This document shows, piece after piece, positions 1 through 8,160 of a stretch of 64,000 bases of DNA (within the stretch, counting starts at the first letter, position 1; each line of letters starts with the position of its first letter). The stretch spans positions 1,736,001 through 1,800,000 of the forward strand of contig NZ_JAUQUB010000001.1 in assembly GCF_030580675.1 (NCBI RefSeq), written 5' to 3'. The notes under the pieces are model-generated. The model saw only the letters and a program-made list of their open reading frames with translations, ran no database searches and was not told the origin of the DNA. A program made the translations under genes and the position numbers. The stretch comes from Antiquaquibacter soli (GTDB taxonomy: Bacteria; Actinomycetota; Actinomycetes; Actinomycetales; Microbacteriaceae).

Positions 1-222
1 GATGACGATCTTCGGGCCGCGCTCGTTGCCGATGACCTCAGCCTTGACCTTGATCTTCTCGAGCGCCTTGGCGTCGTGAGTGATCTTGTCGCCGTCGACG
101 AACAGCACGGGAGCGAGCTCCACGGTGCCACCCTGCTCGGCCGCGAGGCGGTCGAGCACAACGATCGAGCCGACCTCGACCTTCTCCTGACGCCCTCCGG
201 CGCGCACAACTGCGTAAACCAC
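1..222 (-). CDS. rplU: 50S ribosomal protein L21, 5' part (runs off the window)
   Basis: Only the first 74 codons are present, reading leftwards from a GTG start at 222. The N-terminus begins [15 protein letters not shown], the usual L21 opening, and continues with the beta-barrel segment [10 protein letters not shown] and the later [10 protein letters not shown] stretch. L21 binds 23S rRNA in the large subunit. The purine stretch AGGGAA lies just upstream and supports the GTG start. It lies downstream of rne on the same strand in broad gene order, as is common in Actinobacteria, but here a DUF4031 gene and a permease operon lie between them. Confidence 0.93.
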   Translation of the reverse strand, partial: MVYAVVRAGGRQEKVEVGSIVVLDRLAAEQGGTVELAPVLFVDGDKITHDAKALEKIKVKAEVIGNERGPKIVI

Positions 223-348
223 TGTGGTTTCCCTAACTATCGGAAGCTGTTGGTGTTCGATGGCGGGCTTGGCCCAGCAGACACCAAGAGTCAACAATAC
301 GCGATGAACGGCACCCCGGTCAAACGAGGTCCGAGCCGACGACGCTCT

Positions 349-354
349 TAGAAT
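349..354 (+). promoter_or_regulatory. -10 box of a leaderless promoter (DUF4031 gene)
   Basis: TAGAAT is followed by six bases and then the ATG at 361. Transcription would begin at or next to the start codon, and there is no Shine-Dalgarno sequence. Confidence 0.65.
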
Positions 355-360
355 CGGCCC

Positions 361-627
361 ATGACCGTGCTCATCGACCAGCCTATCTGGCCCGCACACG
401 ACACCCTGTGGGCGCACATCGTGAGCGACGCGTCGTTGGAGGAGCTCCACGAGTTCGCGGCGAGGGCGGGCATCCCGAAGCGGGGCTTCGATCGAGACCA
501 CTACGACGTTCCCGCACGGATGTGGGGAGAGCTCGTCGCCCTGGGGGCCCAGCCCGTCGGGGTGCGGGAGTTCGTCAAGCGGCTCGAGGCGAGCGGCCTG
601 CGGGTCCCCCAGCGCGACCGGCACTAG
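361..627 (+). CDS. DUF4031 domain-containing protein
   Basis: An 88-residue soluble protein that matches the DUF4031 pattern from end to end: it opens [19 protein letters not shown], then has [25 protein letters not shown] and a C-terminal [13 protein letters not shown]. The family is small, widespread in Actinobacteria and has no established function. Conserved His and Asp residues (WPAH, DRDHYD) could bind a metal, but that is inference. The gene stands alone, divergent from rplU and convergent with the Ig/propeller gene. The ATG sits six bases after a TAGAAT box, so the mRNA is probably leaderless. Confidence 0.85.
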   Translation: MTVLIDQPIWPAHDTLWAHIVSDASLEELHEFAARAGIPKRGFDRDHYDVPARMWGELVALGAQPVGVREFVKRLEASGLRVPQRDRH

Positions 628-651
628 CGCGACCGACGCCGGACGTCGGAG

Positions 652-2040
652 TCACCACGCGAGGTCGAAGCCCTCGACGCTGCGCACCACGAGGCCGGAG
701 TCGATGTCCACGATGACCGTCGTGATGGTCGTCGAGCGCGGATTCTCCGCGTAACCGTCGGAGACCGAGTCGGCGACCACGGGCACGACCTCGATCGCGA
801 CGTACTGGCCATTCGGCGAGACTCGGAACTCCTCGATGCTGCCCGCCAGATTCGGCGTCTGGTACACGATGCGACCGCTCGAGCCGTCGTCGACGGCAAC
901 GACCACGACGAAACGGCCGTCGGTCGTCTGCAGAGCAGCCTTCTCGATCACCGAGCCGTCGGCGAGGCGCTCGAACTGACCGACGAAAGGCTGACCGCCC
1001 TCGATGAGCGACGGCTCGTACGGCTCCTCAGCCCCATCGGCGAGCGAGACGAACACTCCCCCGAGCGTTCCGCGCGCCGCGAGAAGGGATCCGTCCCGCG
1101 AGACGCTCACGAGCTCGGTATAGCGGCCGAGCGGCACGGGCACGCTCCCCGGCGCGGAATCCACGACGAACACGGTCTCCTCGACGCCCTGGACGACGAG
1201 CGAGGTCGTGCCCGGCACGAATCGCCAGTCGGTGACGGGGAGCGGCGCTCCCCCGAGGTCGCCCACGGGCATGACATCCCGACCGCTCTCCAGGTCGATG
1301 AGGAGGACGCGGCGACCGCCGAGGACGTCCGCCGTATCGCGCACGGCGGGAGTGAACGTGAAGGCCACGACCGATCCGACATCGGACACCTCGAGGTCGC
1401 TCACGAGACCCTCGGCGGGCAACCGGAGCTGCTCGACGGCGCCGTCCGAGAGGCTCACCAGATCGAGGCGGCTCGACGTGTCCGATTCGAGCGAGGCGAC
1501 GACCAGCACTTGCCCGGTCGTCGCGAACGACTGGATGCTCTCCCCCGAGTACGCGACCTCGCGGTCGCTCCCCATCAGGCCCGTGCGCACGATCTCGTCG
1601 ACGGGGTCGCCGCGGTCGAGGTAGTACAGCTCGGGCGTGGGCGTCGTGAAGCGGTAGGTGATCGTCGCAGGTTGCGGGAGCGTCGTGCTGCGCACATCGG
1701 CGACGGTGACGGTGTACTCGGTCGCGTACCGCAGCGGCGCCTCGAACTGAATGGCGAGCACGTCGCCCGACGACGAGACGCTCGTGCCGACGGCGGGCTC
1801 GACGCTCACCTGATCGGCTCCGACGTCGGCGACGGGCTGGTTGAGGAACAGGCGCAGTTGCTGGTCGGGCTGCTCGATGGCCGCGCGGGCGTCGAGCTGG
1901 GCATCCGCGAGCTTCGGCCCCTGGAAGTAGGCGAGCGTGAGGAACACGGCGCACAGCGCGACGAGCACGCCGGTGACCCACGCGAACGCACGGGTGAAGT
2001 AGTGGGCGGCGGCGCGCCGGCTAAAAGAGGTACGGCTCAC
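652..2040 (-). CDS. membrane-anchored protein with Ig-like and beta-propeller-like regions
   Basis: About 462 residues. One N-terminal membrane segment (roughly residues 15-38) is followed by an Ig-like domain of the bacterial Big_5/SbsA type, ending in TYRFTTPTPELYYLDRG. The rest is a long beta-rich stretch with repeated blade-like units such as SDGAVEQLRL and DLESGRDVMPVG, suggesting an extracytoplasmic beta-propeller. The function is unknown. It is the last gene of a three-gene operon and overlaps the end of the TIGR03943 gene, so it probably works with that permease pair outside the membrane. I chose the GTG at 2040; a TTG at 2052 would add four residues, and neither has a good ribosome-binding site. 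Confidence 0.7.
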   Translation of the reverse strand: MSRTSFSRRAAAHYFTRAFAWVTGVLVALCAVFLTLAYFQGPKLADAQLDARAAIEQPDQQLRLFLNQPVADVGADQVSVEPAVGTSVSSSGDVLAIQFEAPLRYATEYTVTVADVRSTTLPQPATITYRFTTPTPELYYLDRGDPVDEIVRTGLMGSDREVAYSGESIQSFATTGQVLVVASLESDTSSRLDLVSLSDGAVEQLRLPAEGLVSDLEVSDVGSVVAFTFTPAVRDTADVLGGRRVLLIDLESGRDVMPVGDLGGAPLPVTDWRFVPGTTSLVVQGVEETVFVVDSAPGSVPVPLGRYTELVSVSRDGSLLAARGTLGGVFVSLADGAEEPYEPSLIEGGQPFVGQFERLADGSVIEKAALQTTDGRFVVVVAVDDGSSGRIVYQTPNLAGSIEEFRVSPNGQYVAIEVVPVVADSVSDGYAENPRSTTITTVIVDIDSGLVVRSVEGFDLAW

Positions 2041-2767
2041 TGGGCTGCTCAACCGCGAGGACGTCGTCGGGGTCGATCGCGAGCGGCTCCGCGCTCCCCG
2101 AGCTGGGGTTGGCCGCGAACTGCCCCGTCACCCGCACCCAGTCGTCGGCCTCGAACTGGGATGCCCACCCCGGCAGGTACACGGGAACGCCAGCGGGCTG
2201 GGCGTCGACCGCGCAGCACGTGACGAAGAAGCGCGAGACGTAGAACACGTCGGGGTCGCTCGCGTCGGGGGTGATGAAGCCGACCACGTCGACGGGCTTG
2301 TCACGGTAGAAGGCGAGATCAGTCGTCTGGCGCAGCAGCGAAGCCCAATCGAGCACCGTGAAGGCGGCGAATTCGGCGGTCGGCACCGCCGCGGCGTCCT
2401 CGAGGTCGGTGTCGCTCGCACCGATCGCGGTGCTGTTGATGTCGCGCTGGTCGGCCGTCGCGCTCGAGAGCGTCGCCGCCGGAAGGGCGACCATGGCGAC
2501 GGCGAGAAGAGCGGCGAGGGCGACGGCGCCGACGCTGAGCGCCTTCGAGAACGGCGAGGCCGGAGCATCCTCGTCGTCGGGCTTCGACAGGAGCGCGCTC
2601 GCGAGCACCAGGAGGAAGGCGAGAACGACCATGATCACGGTGAAGACCACGTAGCGAGGGTGGATGTACAGCACGAGCTGCCCCGTCGCCGCGAGCACGA
2701 CTGTCGCGACGGCCGCGAGCCCGACGAGCACGACTCCGCGCCAGCGCTGGATGCTAAGCCAGGACAT
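2021..2767 (-). CDS. TIGR03943 (DUF1980) family permease-partner protein
   Basis: A 248-residue protein with several N-terminal membrane segments (about residues 12-32, 38-60 and 78-100) and a C-terminal extracytoplasmic domain containing FFVTCCAVDAQPAGVPVY and the TGQF stretch, typical of TIGR03943. The family is nearly always encoded beside a DUF318/ArsP-type permease and is thought to be its second subunit; the CC pair could bind metal. Its ATG lies inside the end of the permease gene (14-bp overlap) and its end overlaps the next gene, so translation is coupled. In other Actinobacteria such pairs are often under zinc control, but I see no clear Zur box here. Confidence 0.85.
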   Translation of the reverse strand: MSWLSIQRWRGVVLVGLAAVATVVLAATGQLVLYIHPRYVVFTVIMVVLAFLLVLASALLSKPDDEDAPASPFSKALSVGAVALAALLAVAMVALPAATLSSATADQRDINSTAIGASDTDLEDAAAVPTAEFAAFTVLDWASLLRQTTDLAFYRDKPVDVVGFITPDASDPDVFYVSRFFVTCCAVDAQPAGVPVYLPGWASQFEADDWVRVTGQFAANPSSGSAEPLAIDPDDVLAVEQPSEPYLF

Positions 2768-3836
2768 TGACCACCAATCCGATGAGGGCGCTCAGGAGGC
2801 CGACGACGACCGTCAGCTGCACGAGCGTGCGGGTCGTGTAGGTCGTGCGCATGATCGCGAGCATCTTGACGTCGATGATCGGACCGAAGACGAGGAAGGT
2901 CACGATCGACCCCGGGAGGAACGTGCTCGCGAACGGGAGGATGAAGAACGCGTCGACGCTCGAGCACACCGCGATGACGAACGCGAGCACCATCATCGCG
3001 AGCACCGACCACAGCGGGTTGGAGCCGAGCGAGACGAGCACCTCGCGCGGCACGGCGACCTGGATCGCCCCCGCGATGAGCGCACCGATGAACAGAGCGG
3101 GCATGATGACGCTCGTCTCGCGCACGAAGATCGCGAGACTGCGCTGGGGCCGGGAGCCCTCGGAGTGGTCGCCTCGCGCGCACTCGGCGGCGAAGCTCGG
3201 CGTGAGGAGGTCGTCCTGGCGGGGGTGCAGGCTGAAGAGCCACCCGACGATGTTCGCGATCGCGAGCCCGCCGAGGATGCGAGCGACGAGGATGCCGTCG
3301 TCGAAGCCGAAGGCGGCGTGCGTCGTGATGATCGTCACCGGGTTCACGATCGGCGCCGCCAGCAGGAACGTCATCGACTCCGAGACGGTGAAGCCCTTCA
3401 TGACGAGTCCGCGAGCGAGAGGCACGTTGCCGCACTCGCACACCGGCAGCGCGATGCCGAACAGGGAGATGCAGAAGCGGCGCAGCACCGCGTTGCGCGG
3501 CAGGTAGCGCTGGAGGAGGTCGTCGGGAAGCCAGGCCTGCACGACGATCGACAGCAGGATGCCGAGGATGACGAACGGCAGCGACTCGACGATGACGCTG
3601 AAGGCGAGGGTCAGCAGGTCCTGCAGCTGGTTCGGCAGCGGGACGCCACCCTCGGTTGCGAGCGATCGGAGTGCCAGGAGGCCCGCCACGCCGAGCACTC
3701 CGACGACGAGCCAGATCGCGCGGGCGCGGCTGAACCCTCTCGCGGGGGCGCCGTGGTCATGGCCATGGTCATGCCCGTGGTCGTAGCCGTGCGAAGGGGG
3801 ATGCTCGTGCGCTGCGGTCTCGGTCGGCGTCCCCAC
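2754..3836 (-). CDS. ArsP/DUF318-type permease with His-rich N-terminus
   Basis: A 360-residue polytopic membrane protein. The family signature SLFGIALPVCECGNVPLARG, with its Cys pair in a membrane helix, and the later APIVNPVTI motif identify the PF03773 permeases. Known members export organoarsenicals (ArsP) or are linked to divalent metals. The N-terminal tail (residues 10-30) is a run of HGHDHG units, which points to a transition metal such as zinc, nickel or cobalt. It is the first gene of the operon with the TIGR03943 partner. The GTG start at 3836 lies six bases after TAGGAT, so it is probably leaderless. The substrate is not established. Confidence 0.85.
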   Translation of the reverse strand: MGTPTETAAHEHPPSHGYDHGHDHGHDHGAPARGFSRARAIWLVVGVLGVAGLLALRSLATEGGVPLPNQLQDLLTLAFSVIVESLPFVILGILLSIVVQAWLPDDLLQRYLPRNAVLRRFCISLFGIALPVCECGNVPLARGLVMKGFTVSESMTFLLAAPIVNPVTIITTHAAFGFDDGILVARILGGLAIANIVGWLFSLHPRQDDLLTPSFAAECARGDHSEGSRPQRSLAIFVRETSVIMPALFIGALIAGAIQVAVPREVLVSLGSNPLWSVLAMMVLAFVIAVCSSVDAFFILPFASTFLPGSIVTFLVFGPIIDVKMLAIMRTTYTTRTLVQLTVVVGLLSALIGLVVNVLA

Positions 3837-3842
3837 CCCGGC

Positions 3843-3848
3843 ATCCTA
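3843..3848 (-). promoter_or_regulatory. -10 box of a leaderless promoter (ArsP-type permease operon)
   Basis: On the minus strand TAGGAT is followed by GCCGGG and then the GTG start at 3836. Confidence 0.6.
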
Positions 3849-3876
3849 TTCGGGGATGCTGGGATGCCCGCGCAGG

Positions 3877-6369
3877 CTACTCCGCGGTCGGCTCCGCCGG
3901 GGCGCTCACGACCTGGCCCGCGCTGCCGGCGCGCCGCGAGACGCGAGAGCGGCCCTGTCCGGGCTGCTTCGGCTCGGGAAGCGCGTCGAGCACCGACTCG
4001 AGGATCTGCTCCGCCTCCGGCGCCGCCACCGCGCGCTTCTGGCGCGGCTGCTTCGTCACCGGGATGTCGAGGATCGCCACGGGGCCGGTTTCGGGCACCT
4101 CGGTCGGAGTGCTCGTGCCGGCGGTCTCGCCGGCCGGAGCATCCGTCGCCGTCGGCTCGTCGTGGTGCACCGTCACTGACGCGACCCGGGCGAGCGCGTT
4201 GCGCACGTCCTCCGTGATCGCGTGCGTTCCCGCACTGCCGACACCGTTCTTGACGCCGGATGACGCGGGCGCGCTGTTTCCTCCGCCCCCGCGGTTGCGA
4301 CGCCGACCGCCGCCGCCCTGCTCGGGCTGCGACTGCTGCGGACGGTGCTTCGTGACGGGGTCGTGGTGGACGATGATTCCGCGACCCGCGCACACCTCGC
4401 ACGACTCGCTGAACGTCTCCAGGAGACCGAGGCCGAGCTTCTTGCGCGTCATCTGCACGAGGCCGAGCGAGGTGACCTCGGCGACCTGGTGCTTCGTGCG
4501 GTCGCGGCTGAGGCACTCGACGAGGCGGCGCAGCACGAGGTCACGGTTCGACTCGAGCACCATGTCGATGAAGTCGACCACGATGATTCCGCCGATGTCG
4601 CGCAGCCGGAGCTGGCGCACGATCTCCTCAGCCGCCTCGAGGTTGTTCTTGGTTACGGTCTCTTCGAGGTTGCCGCCCGACCCGACGAACTTGCCGGTGT
4701 TAACGTCGACGACGGTCATCGCCTCGGTGCGGTCGATCACGAGCGAGCCACCCGACGGCAGCCACACCTTGCGGTCGAGGGCCTTCTCGATCTGCTCGGA
4801 GACGCGGTACTTGTCGAACGAGTCGACGCTCTCCTCGTACTTCGACACGCGGTCGACGAGGTCCGGGGCGACCGAGCGCAGGTAGCCTTCGATCGTCTCG
4901 CGGGCGTCGTCGCCCTCGATGACGAGCGACTGGAAGTCCTCGTTGAACACATCGCGGATGATCTTGATGAGCAGGTCGGGCTCCGAGTGCAGGAGCGCCG
5001 GCGCCTGCTGGGTCTCCACGAGCCGGCTGATCTCGGCCCACTGGCTCGTGAGCCGGTTGACGTCGAGGGTGAGCTGCTCCTCGGTCGCGCCCTCCGCGGC
5101 GGTGCGCACGATCACGCCGACGTTCTCGGGCAGCACCTCCTTGAGGATCTTCTTGAGTCGGGCGCGCTCGGTGTCGGGGAGCTTGCGGCTGATGCCCGAC
5201 ATCGAGCCGTTCGGCACGTAGACGAGGTACCGGCCGGGCAGGCTCACCTGCGAGGTGAGGCGGGCGCCCTTGTGACCGACGGGGTCCTTCGTGACCTGCA
5301 CGAGCACGCGGTCGCCGGGCTTGAGCGCGAGCTCGATGCGGCGGGCCTGGTTCTTGCCTTCGCCCTCGGCGGCCGCGGCGTCCCAGTCGACCTCGCCCGA
5401 GTAGAGCACGGCGTTGCGGCCGCGACCGATGTCGACGAACGCGGCCTCCATGCTCGGCAGCACGTTCTGCACACGTCCGAGGTAGACGTTGCCGATGAGG
5501 CTCGCCTCCTGCGACTTGGCGACGTAGTGCTCGACGAGCACGCCGTCCTCGAGAACCGCGATCTGGATGCGGCCGAACTTCGAGCGCACGACCATGACGC
5601 GATCGACGGACTCGCGGCGGGCGAGGAACTCGCTCTCCGTGACGACGGGACGCCGACGGCCGGCATCCCGACCGTCGCGGCGGCGCTGCTTCTTCGCCTC
5701 GAGGCGGGTGGAGCCCTTGACGCGCTGCGGCTCGGTGACGGGCTCCGGCGCCGGGCGCGGCTGGCGCACGCGCACGACCGTGTTGGGGGCGTCCTCGTTG
5801 TCACGGGGCGCCTCGCCGGAGCGGCGGCGCGAGCGGCGACGGACCGAGCCCGCGCCTTCCTCGGCGTCGGCTCCGCCGCCGCGGACGGGCGGCACGATCG
5901 TCGGCAGGTCGGGTGCCTGGAAGAGCAGGGAGGTCGTGGACCGCACCGGGGCGGCGGGCTCGGGCACGACCGCTGCCTCGCTGTCCTCGACCTCGTCGCC
6001 CTCCTCGACGGGCGCGTCGGCGCTCACCACCGCCGGCTTTGGCGCGGCCTTCGAGCGCGAGCGCTTCGGCGTGTCGTCGACGGATGCCTCGGCGGCCTCC
6101 ACCGGCTCCACACCCGTCTCGGCGCTCGCCGACACGTGCGACGCGGCGCTCTTCGCCGCGGGGCGCTTGCGCGCCGTCGACGGGGCGACGGGCTCCGCGG
6201 TCGGTGCGGTGTCGGCTGCCGCTGCAGGCTCCTGAGGGGATGCCTCGGGCGCGGGCGTCACGGGAGCCGCGGCATCCGCCCCCTTGCGGCCGAAGAGCCG
6301 CCGCTTCTTCGGGGCGTCCGTCGTACCGCTGTTCGGGTTCTCGTCACGTACTTCGTTGTCATTCACCAT
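3877..6369 (-). CDS. rne: ribonuclease E/G family endoribonuclease
   Basis: 830 residues. An acidic, Ala/Pro-rich N-terminal extension of about 240 residues precedes the catalytic core, as in other actinobacterial RNase E. The core shows the S1 domain (GNVYLGRVQNVLPSMEAAFV), the DNase I-like site with its metal-binding Asp residues (VVDFIDMVLESNRD) and the zinc-link Cys pair in CEVCAGRG. A Gly/Arg-rich and acidic tail follows. The enzyme makes single-strand cuts in mRNA decay and in rRNA and tRNA maturation. I chose the ATG at 6369, which has GGAG ten bases upstream; an upstream in-frame start would add 29 atypical residues. A leader of nearly 300 nt precedes it. Confidence 0.95.
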   Translation of the reverse strand: MVNDNEVRDENPNSGTTDAPKKRRLFGRKGADAAAPVTPAPEASPQEPAAAADTAPTAEPVAPSTARKRPAAKSAASHVSASAETGVEPVEAAEASVDDTPKRSRSKAAPKPAVVSADAPVEEGDEVEDSEAAVVPEPAAPVRSTTSLLFQAPDLPTIVPPVRGGGADAEEGAGSVRRRSRRRSGEAPRDNEDAPNTVVRVRQPRPAPEPVTEPQRVKGSTRLEAKKQRRRDGRDAGRRRPVVTESEFLARRESVDRVMVVRSKFGRIQIAVLEDGVLVEHYVAKSQEASLIGNVYLGRVQNVLPSMEAAFVDIGRGRNAVLYSGEVDWDAAAAEGEGKNQARRIELALKPGDRVLVQVTKDPVGHKGARLTSQVSLPGRYLVYVPNGSMSGISRKLPDTERARLKKILKEVLPENVGVIVRTAAEGATEEQLTLDVNRLTSQWAEISRLVETQQAPALLHSEPDLLIKIIRDVFNEDFQSLVIEGDDARETIEGYLRSVAPDLVDRVSKYEESVDSFDKYRVSEQIEKALDRKVWLPSGGSLVIDRTEAMTVVDVNTGKFVGSGGNLEETVTKNNLEAAEEIVRQLRLRDIGGIIVVDFIDMVLESNRDLVLRRLVECLSRDRTKHQVAEVTSLGLVQMTRKKLGLGLLETFSESCEVCAGRGIIVHHDPVTKHRPQQSQPEQGGGGRRRNRGGGGNSAPASSGVKNGVGSAGTHAITEDVRNALARVASVTVHHDEPTATDAPAGETAGTSTPTEVPETGPVAILDIPVTKQPRQKRAVAAPEAEQILESVLDALPEPKQPGQGRSRVSRRAGSAGQVVSAPAEPTAE

Positions 6370-6670
6370 CGCTGGTGTACTCCTACCCCGCCGGGACCGC
6401 GCCCCGGGCGGGTACTCTCTCGTGCGCTGACTCGCCTGTGGCGGAGCCGCTACCAATCCTTCAGGTCATGCACCGGGCTCAAGTCTCGCGGTGCTCGCGT
6501 GCCCTCTCACTGCACGGCTTCTTCTGTCACTATTGCGCGGAACTGGCCATCCGCCTTGCGCAGCACTGCTGCATTCCCGGCCCGGTTGTCCGCTCGGCTG
6601 GTGCCGCTCGCGGGTGCCCGGTAAAGCTGTCTTGGTGTCTGCCCGGGCGCGGCCCGGTCGACGTGTCTAC
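6370..6670 (-). promoter_or_regulatory. long 5' leader of rne
   Basis: Between rne and the divergent VKOR gene lie 377 bases without a coding region. A minus-strand GATAAT at 6678-6673 is the likely rne -10 box, giving a leader of about 290 nt. RNase E genes in other bacteria have long leaders that the enzyme cuts to control itself; the same role here is inference. I saw no riboswitch motif in it. Confidence 0.45.
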
Positions 6671-6733
6671 AAATTATCGCACGATGAGCCGAAATCGGGA
6701 CTTTCGCCCCAGCGAACGCTCCGTGGCGACTGC

Positions 6734-6739
6734 GATAAT
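6734..6739 (+). promoter_or_regulatory. -10 box of a leaderless promoter (VKOR gene)
   Basis: GATAAT is followed by seven bases and the ATG at 6747, with no ribosome-binding site. Confidence 0.65.
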
Positions 6740-6746
6740 CCGAGAC

Positions 6747-7346
6747 ATGACCGTCGTCGTCCCCGCCCGAAGGACTCTCGTCCTGCCGATCGTGCTCATC
6801 ATCACGGGGGTGATCGGCTGGTACGCCTCGTTCGCTCTGACGCTCGACAAGCTCGCGGTCCTCCTCAATCCGGAGGCCGACCTCGACTGCAACTTCAGCC
6901 TCATCGTGCAGTGCGGGGCGAACCTCCAGTCGTGGCAGGGCTCCCTGCTCGGCTTCCCCAACCCCATCCTCGGGCTCGGCGGGTTCGTCGCGCCGATCGC
7001 CGTCGGAGTAGGCCTCCTCGCCGGTGCTCGCTTCGCGCGCTGGTTCTGGATCGCCTTCAACGTCGGCGTCGCCGCGGCCTTCGGGTTCTGCATCTGGCTC
7101 ATGACGCAGAGCATCTTCTCGCTGGGCACCCTGTGCCCCTGGTGCATGCTCGTGTGGGCGGTGACCTACATCATGTTCTGGACTCTCACCCTCGACAACG
7201 CCCGCAGCGGCGTCTTCGGCGAGCGCCTCGAGAGAGCGGGGTCCGTGCTCTTCGGCTGGACGCCCGTGATCGTCTTCGCCTGCTACCTGATCGTCGCGAT
7301 CATCGCCCAGGTGCGACTGGACGTGCTGTCGTACCTGTTCGTCTAG
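6747..7346 (+). CDS. vitamin K epoxide reductase (VKOR) family protein
   Basis: A 199-residue membrane protein with about five helices. It carries the four VKOR cysteines: C48 and C56 in the first periplasmic loop (DLDCNFSLIVQC) and the active-site CPWC at 130-133, next to the quinone pocket. A conserved Ser lies near residue 65. VKOR re-oxidises a DsbA-like thioredoxin and passes electrons to menaquinone, driving disulfide formation in exported proteins; Actinobacteria commonly use it in place of DsbB. There is no fused thioredoxin domain, so the partner must be encoded elsewhere. It is convergent with ndk. Confidence 0.9.
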   Translation: MTVVVPARRTLVLPIVLIITGVIGWYASFALTLDKLAVLLNPEADLDCNFSLIVQCGANLQSWQGSLLGFPNPILGLGGFVAPIAVGVGLLAGARFARWFWIAFNVGVAAAFGFCIWLMTQSIFSLGTLCPWCMLVWAVTYIMFWTLTLDNARSGVFGERLERAGSVLFGWTPVIVFACYLIVAIIAQVRLDVLSYLFV

Positions 7347-7357
7347 CTACACGTCCC

Positions 7358-7771
7358 TCAGAACCAGAGAGCGAGCTCGCGCGCGGCCGACTCGGGCGAG
7401 TCGCTGCCGTGCACGAGGTTCTGCTGCACCTTGAGTCCCCAGTCGCGGCCGAGGTCGCCGCGGATCGTGCCGGGTGCCGCCGCCGTCGGGTCAGTCGTGC
7501 CGGCGAGGGAGCGGAAGCCCTCGATGACACGATTGCCCGCGACTCGGATCGCGACTACCGGGCCGGACTGCATGAACTCGACGAGCGGCTCGTAGAACGG
7601 CTTGCCCTGGTGCTCCTCGTAGTGCGCCGCAAGGAGGTCGAGGTCGGCCTCGAGCATCCGGATGTCGACGAGCTGGTAGCCCTTCGCCTCGATGCGGCGC
7701 AGGATCTCGCCGGTGAGGTTGCGGGCGACGCCGTCCGGCTTGATCAGGACGAGGGTCTCTTCGACGGTCAT
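7358..7771 (-). CDS. ndk: nucleoside-diphosphate kinase
   Basis: 137 residues, the normal length. It shows TLVLIKPDGVARNLTGEI at the N-terminus and the active-site His in QQNLVHGSDSPESAARE. The enzyme transfers the gamma phosphate of ATP to nucleoside diphosphates through a phospho-histidine. It is the last gene of ileS-folC-DUF4233-ndk, and its ATG overlaps the DUF4233 stop by four bases, so translation is coupled. This order is conserved in many Micrococcales. Confidence 0.97.
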   Translation of the reverse strand: MTVEETLVLIKPDGVARNLTGEILRRIEAKGYQLVDIRMLEADLDLLAAHYEEHQGKPFYEPLVEFMQSGPVVAIRVAGNRVIEGFRSLAGTTDPTAAAPGTIRGDLGRDWGLKVQQNLVHGSDSPESAARELALWF

Positions 7772-8160
7772 GGGGTCTCCTTCAGGATCGTGGTCTTGGC
7801 GCGGTCGAGTTGCCGGCCCTTGAGAAAGCAGAAAGTCCAGATGGCGGCGAACCCCGCCCCGATGACGTACATGATCGGCAGCACGATGCCGAGGGCGATG
7901 AGCACCGCCTGGAGCACCCAGCCGAGCGCGAGACCCCACCGATAGCGCACGAGTCCGGCGGTGAGCACGAGCAGCAGGATGAGCGCCGCTCCCCCTCCGA
8001 AGGCGACGGCGGGGGACACAGCCTTGAGACCGAACGCCGTCAGCGCGGCGAAGAAGACCATGAACGCCTCGAGTCCGAGGGCGATGCTCGTGAGCGACTC
8101 CGTCGCGCTGCGTTCGCGACGGGGTCGACCGGCAGGGGCGGCGCCGGGGGCGTCGGTCAC
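7768..8160 (-). CDS. DUF4233 domain-containing membrane protein
   Basis: 130 residues with four predicted membrane helices (about 25-48, 52-72, 76-98 and 100-118) and a short basic N-terminus. Position and pattern (LGLEAFMVFFAALTAFGL, YRWGLALGWVLQ) fit DUF4233, found between folC and ndk in Actinobacteria. Its function is unknown. It starts with GTG at 8160, overlapping the folC stop by four bases, and its own stop overlaps the ndk start. Confidence 0.88.
   Translation of the reverse strand: MTDAPGAAPAGRPRRERSATESLTSIALGLEAFMVFFAALTAFGLKAVSPAVAFGGGAALILLLVLTAGLVRYRWGLALGWVLQAVLIALGIVLPIMYVIGAGFAAIWTFCFLKGRQLDRAKTTILKETP

Noticed and set aside
633-649. A terminator between DUF4031 and the Ig/propeller gene
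   Set aside because: Only six base pairs (CCGACG/CGTCGG) and no U-tract; too weak to call.
4345-6624. A 759-codon open frame antisense to rne
   Set aside because: Low-complexity shadow of the rne coding strand.
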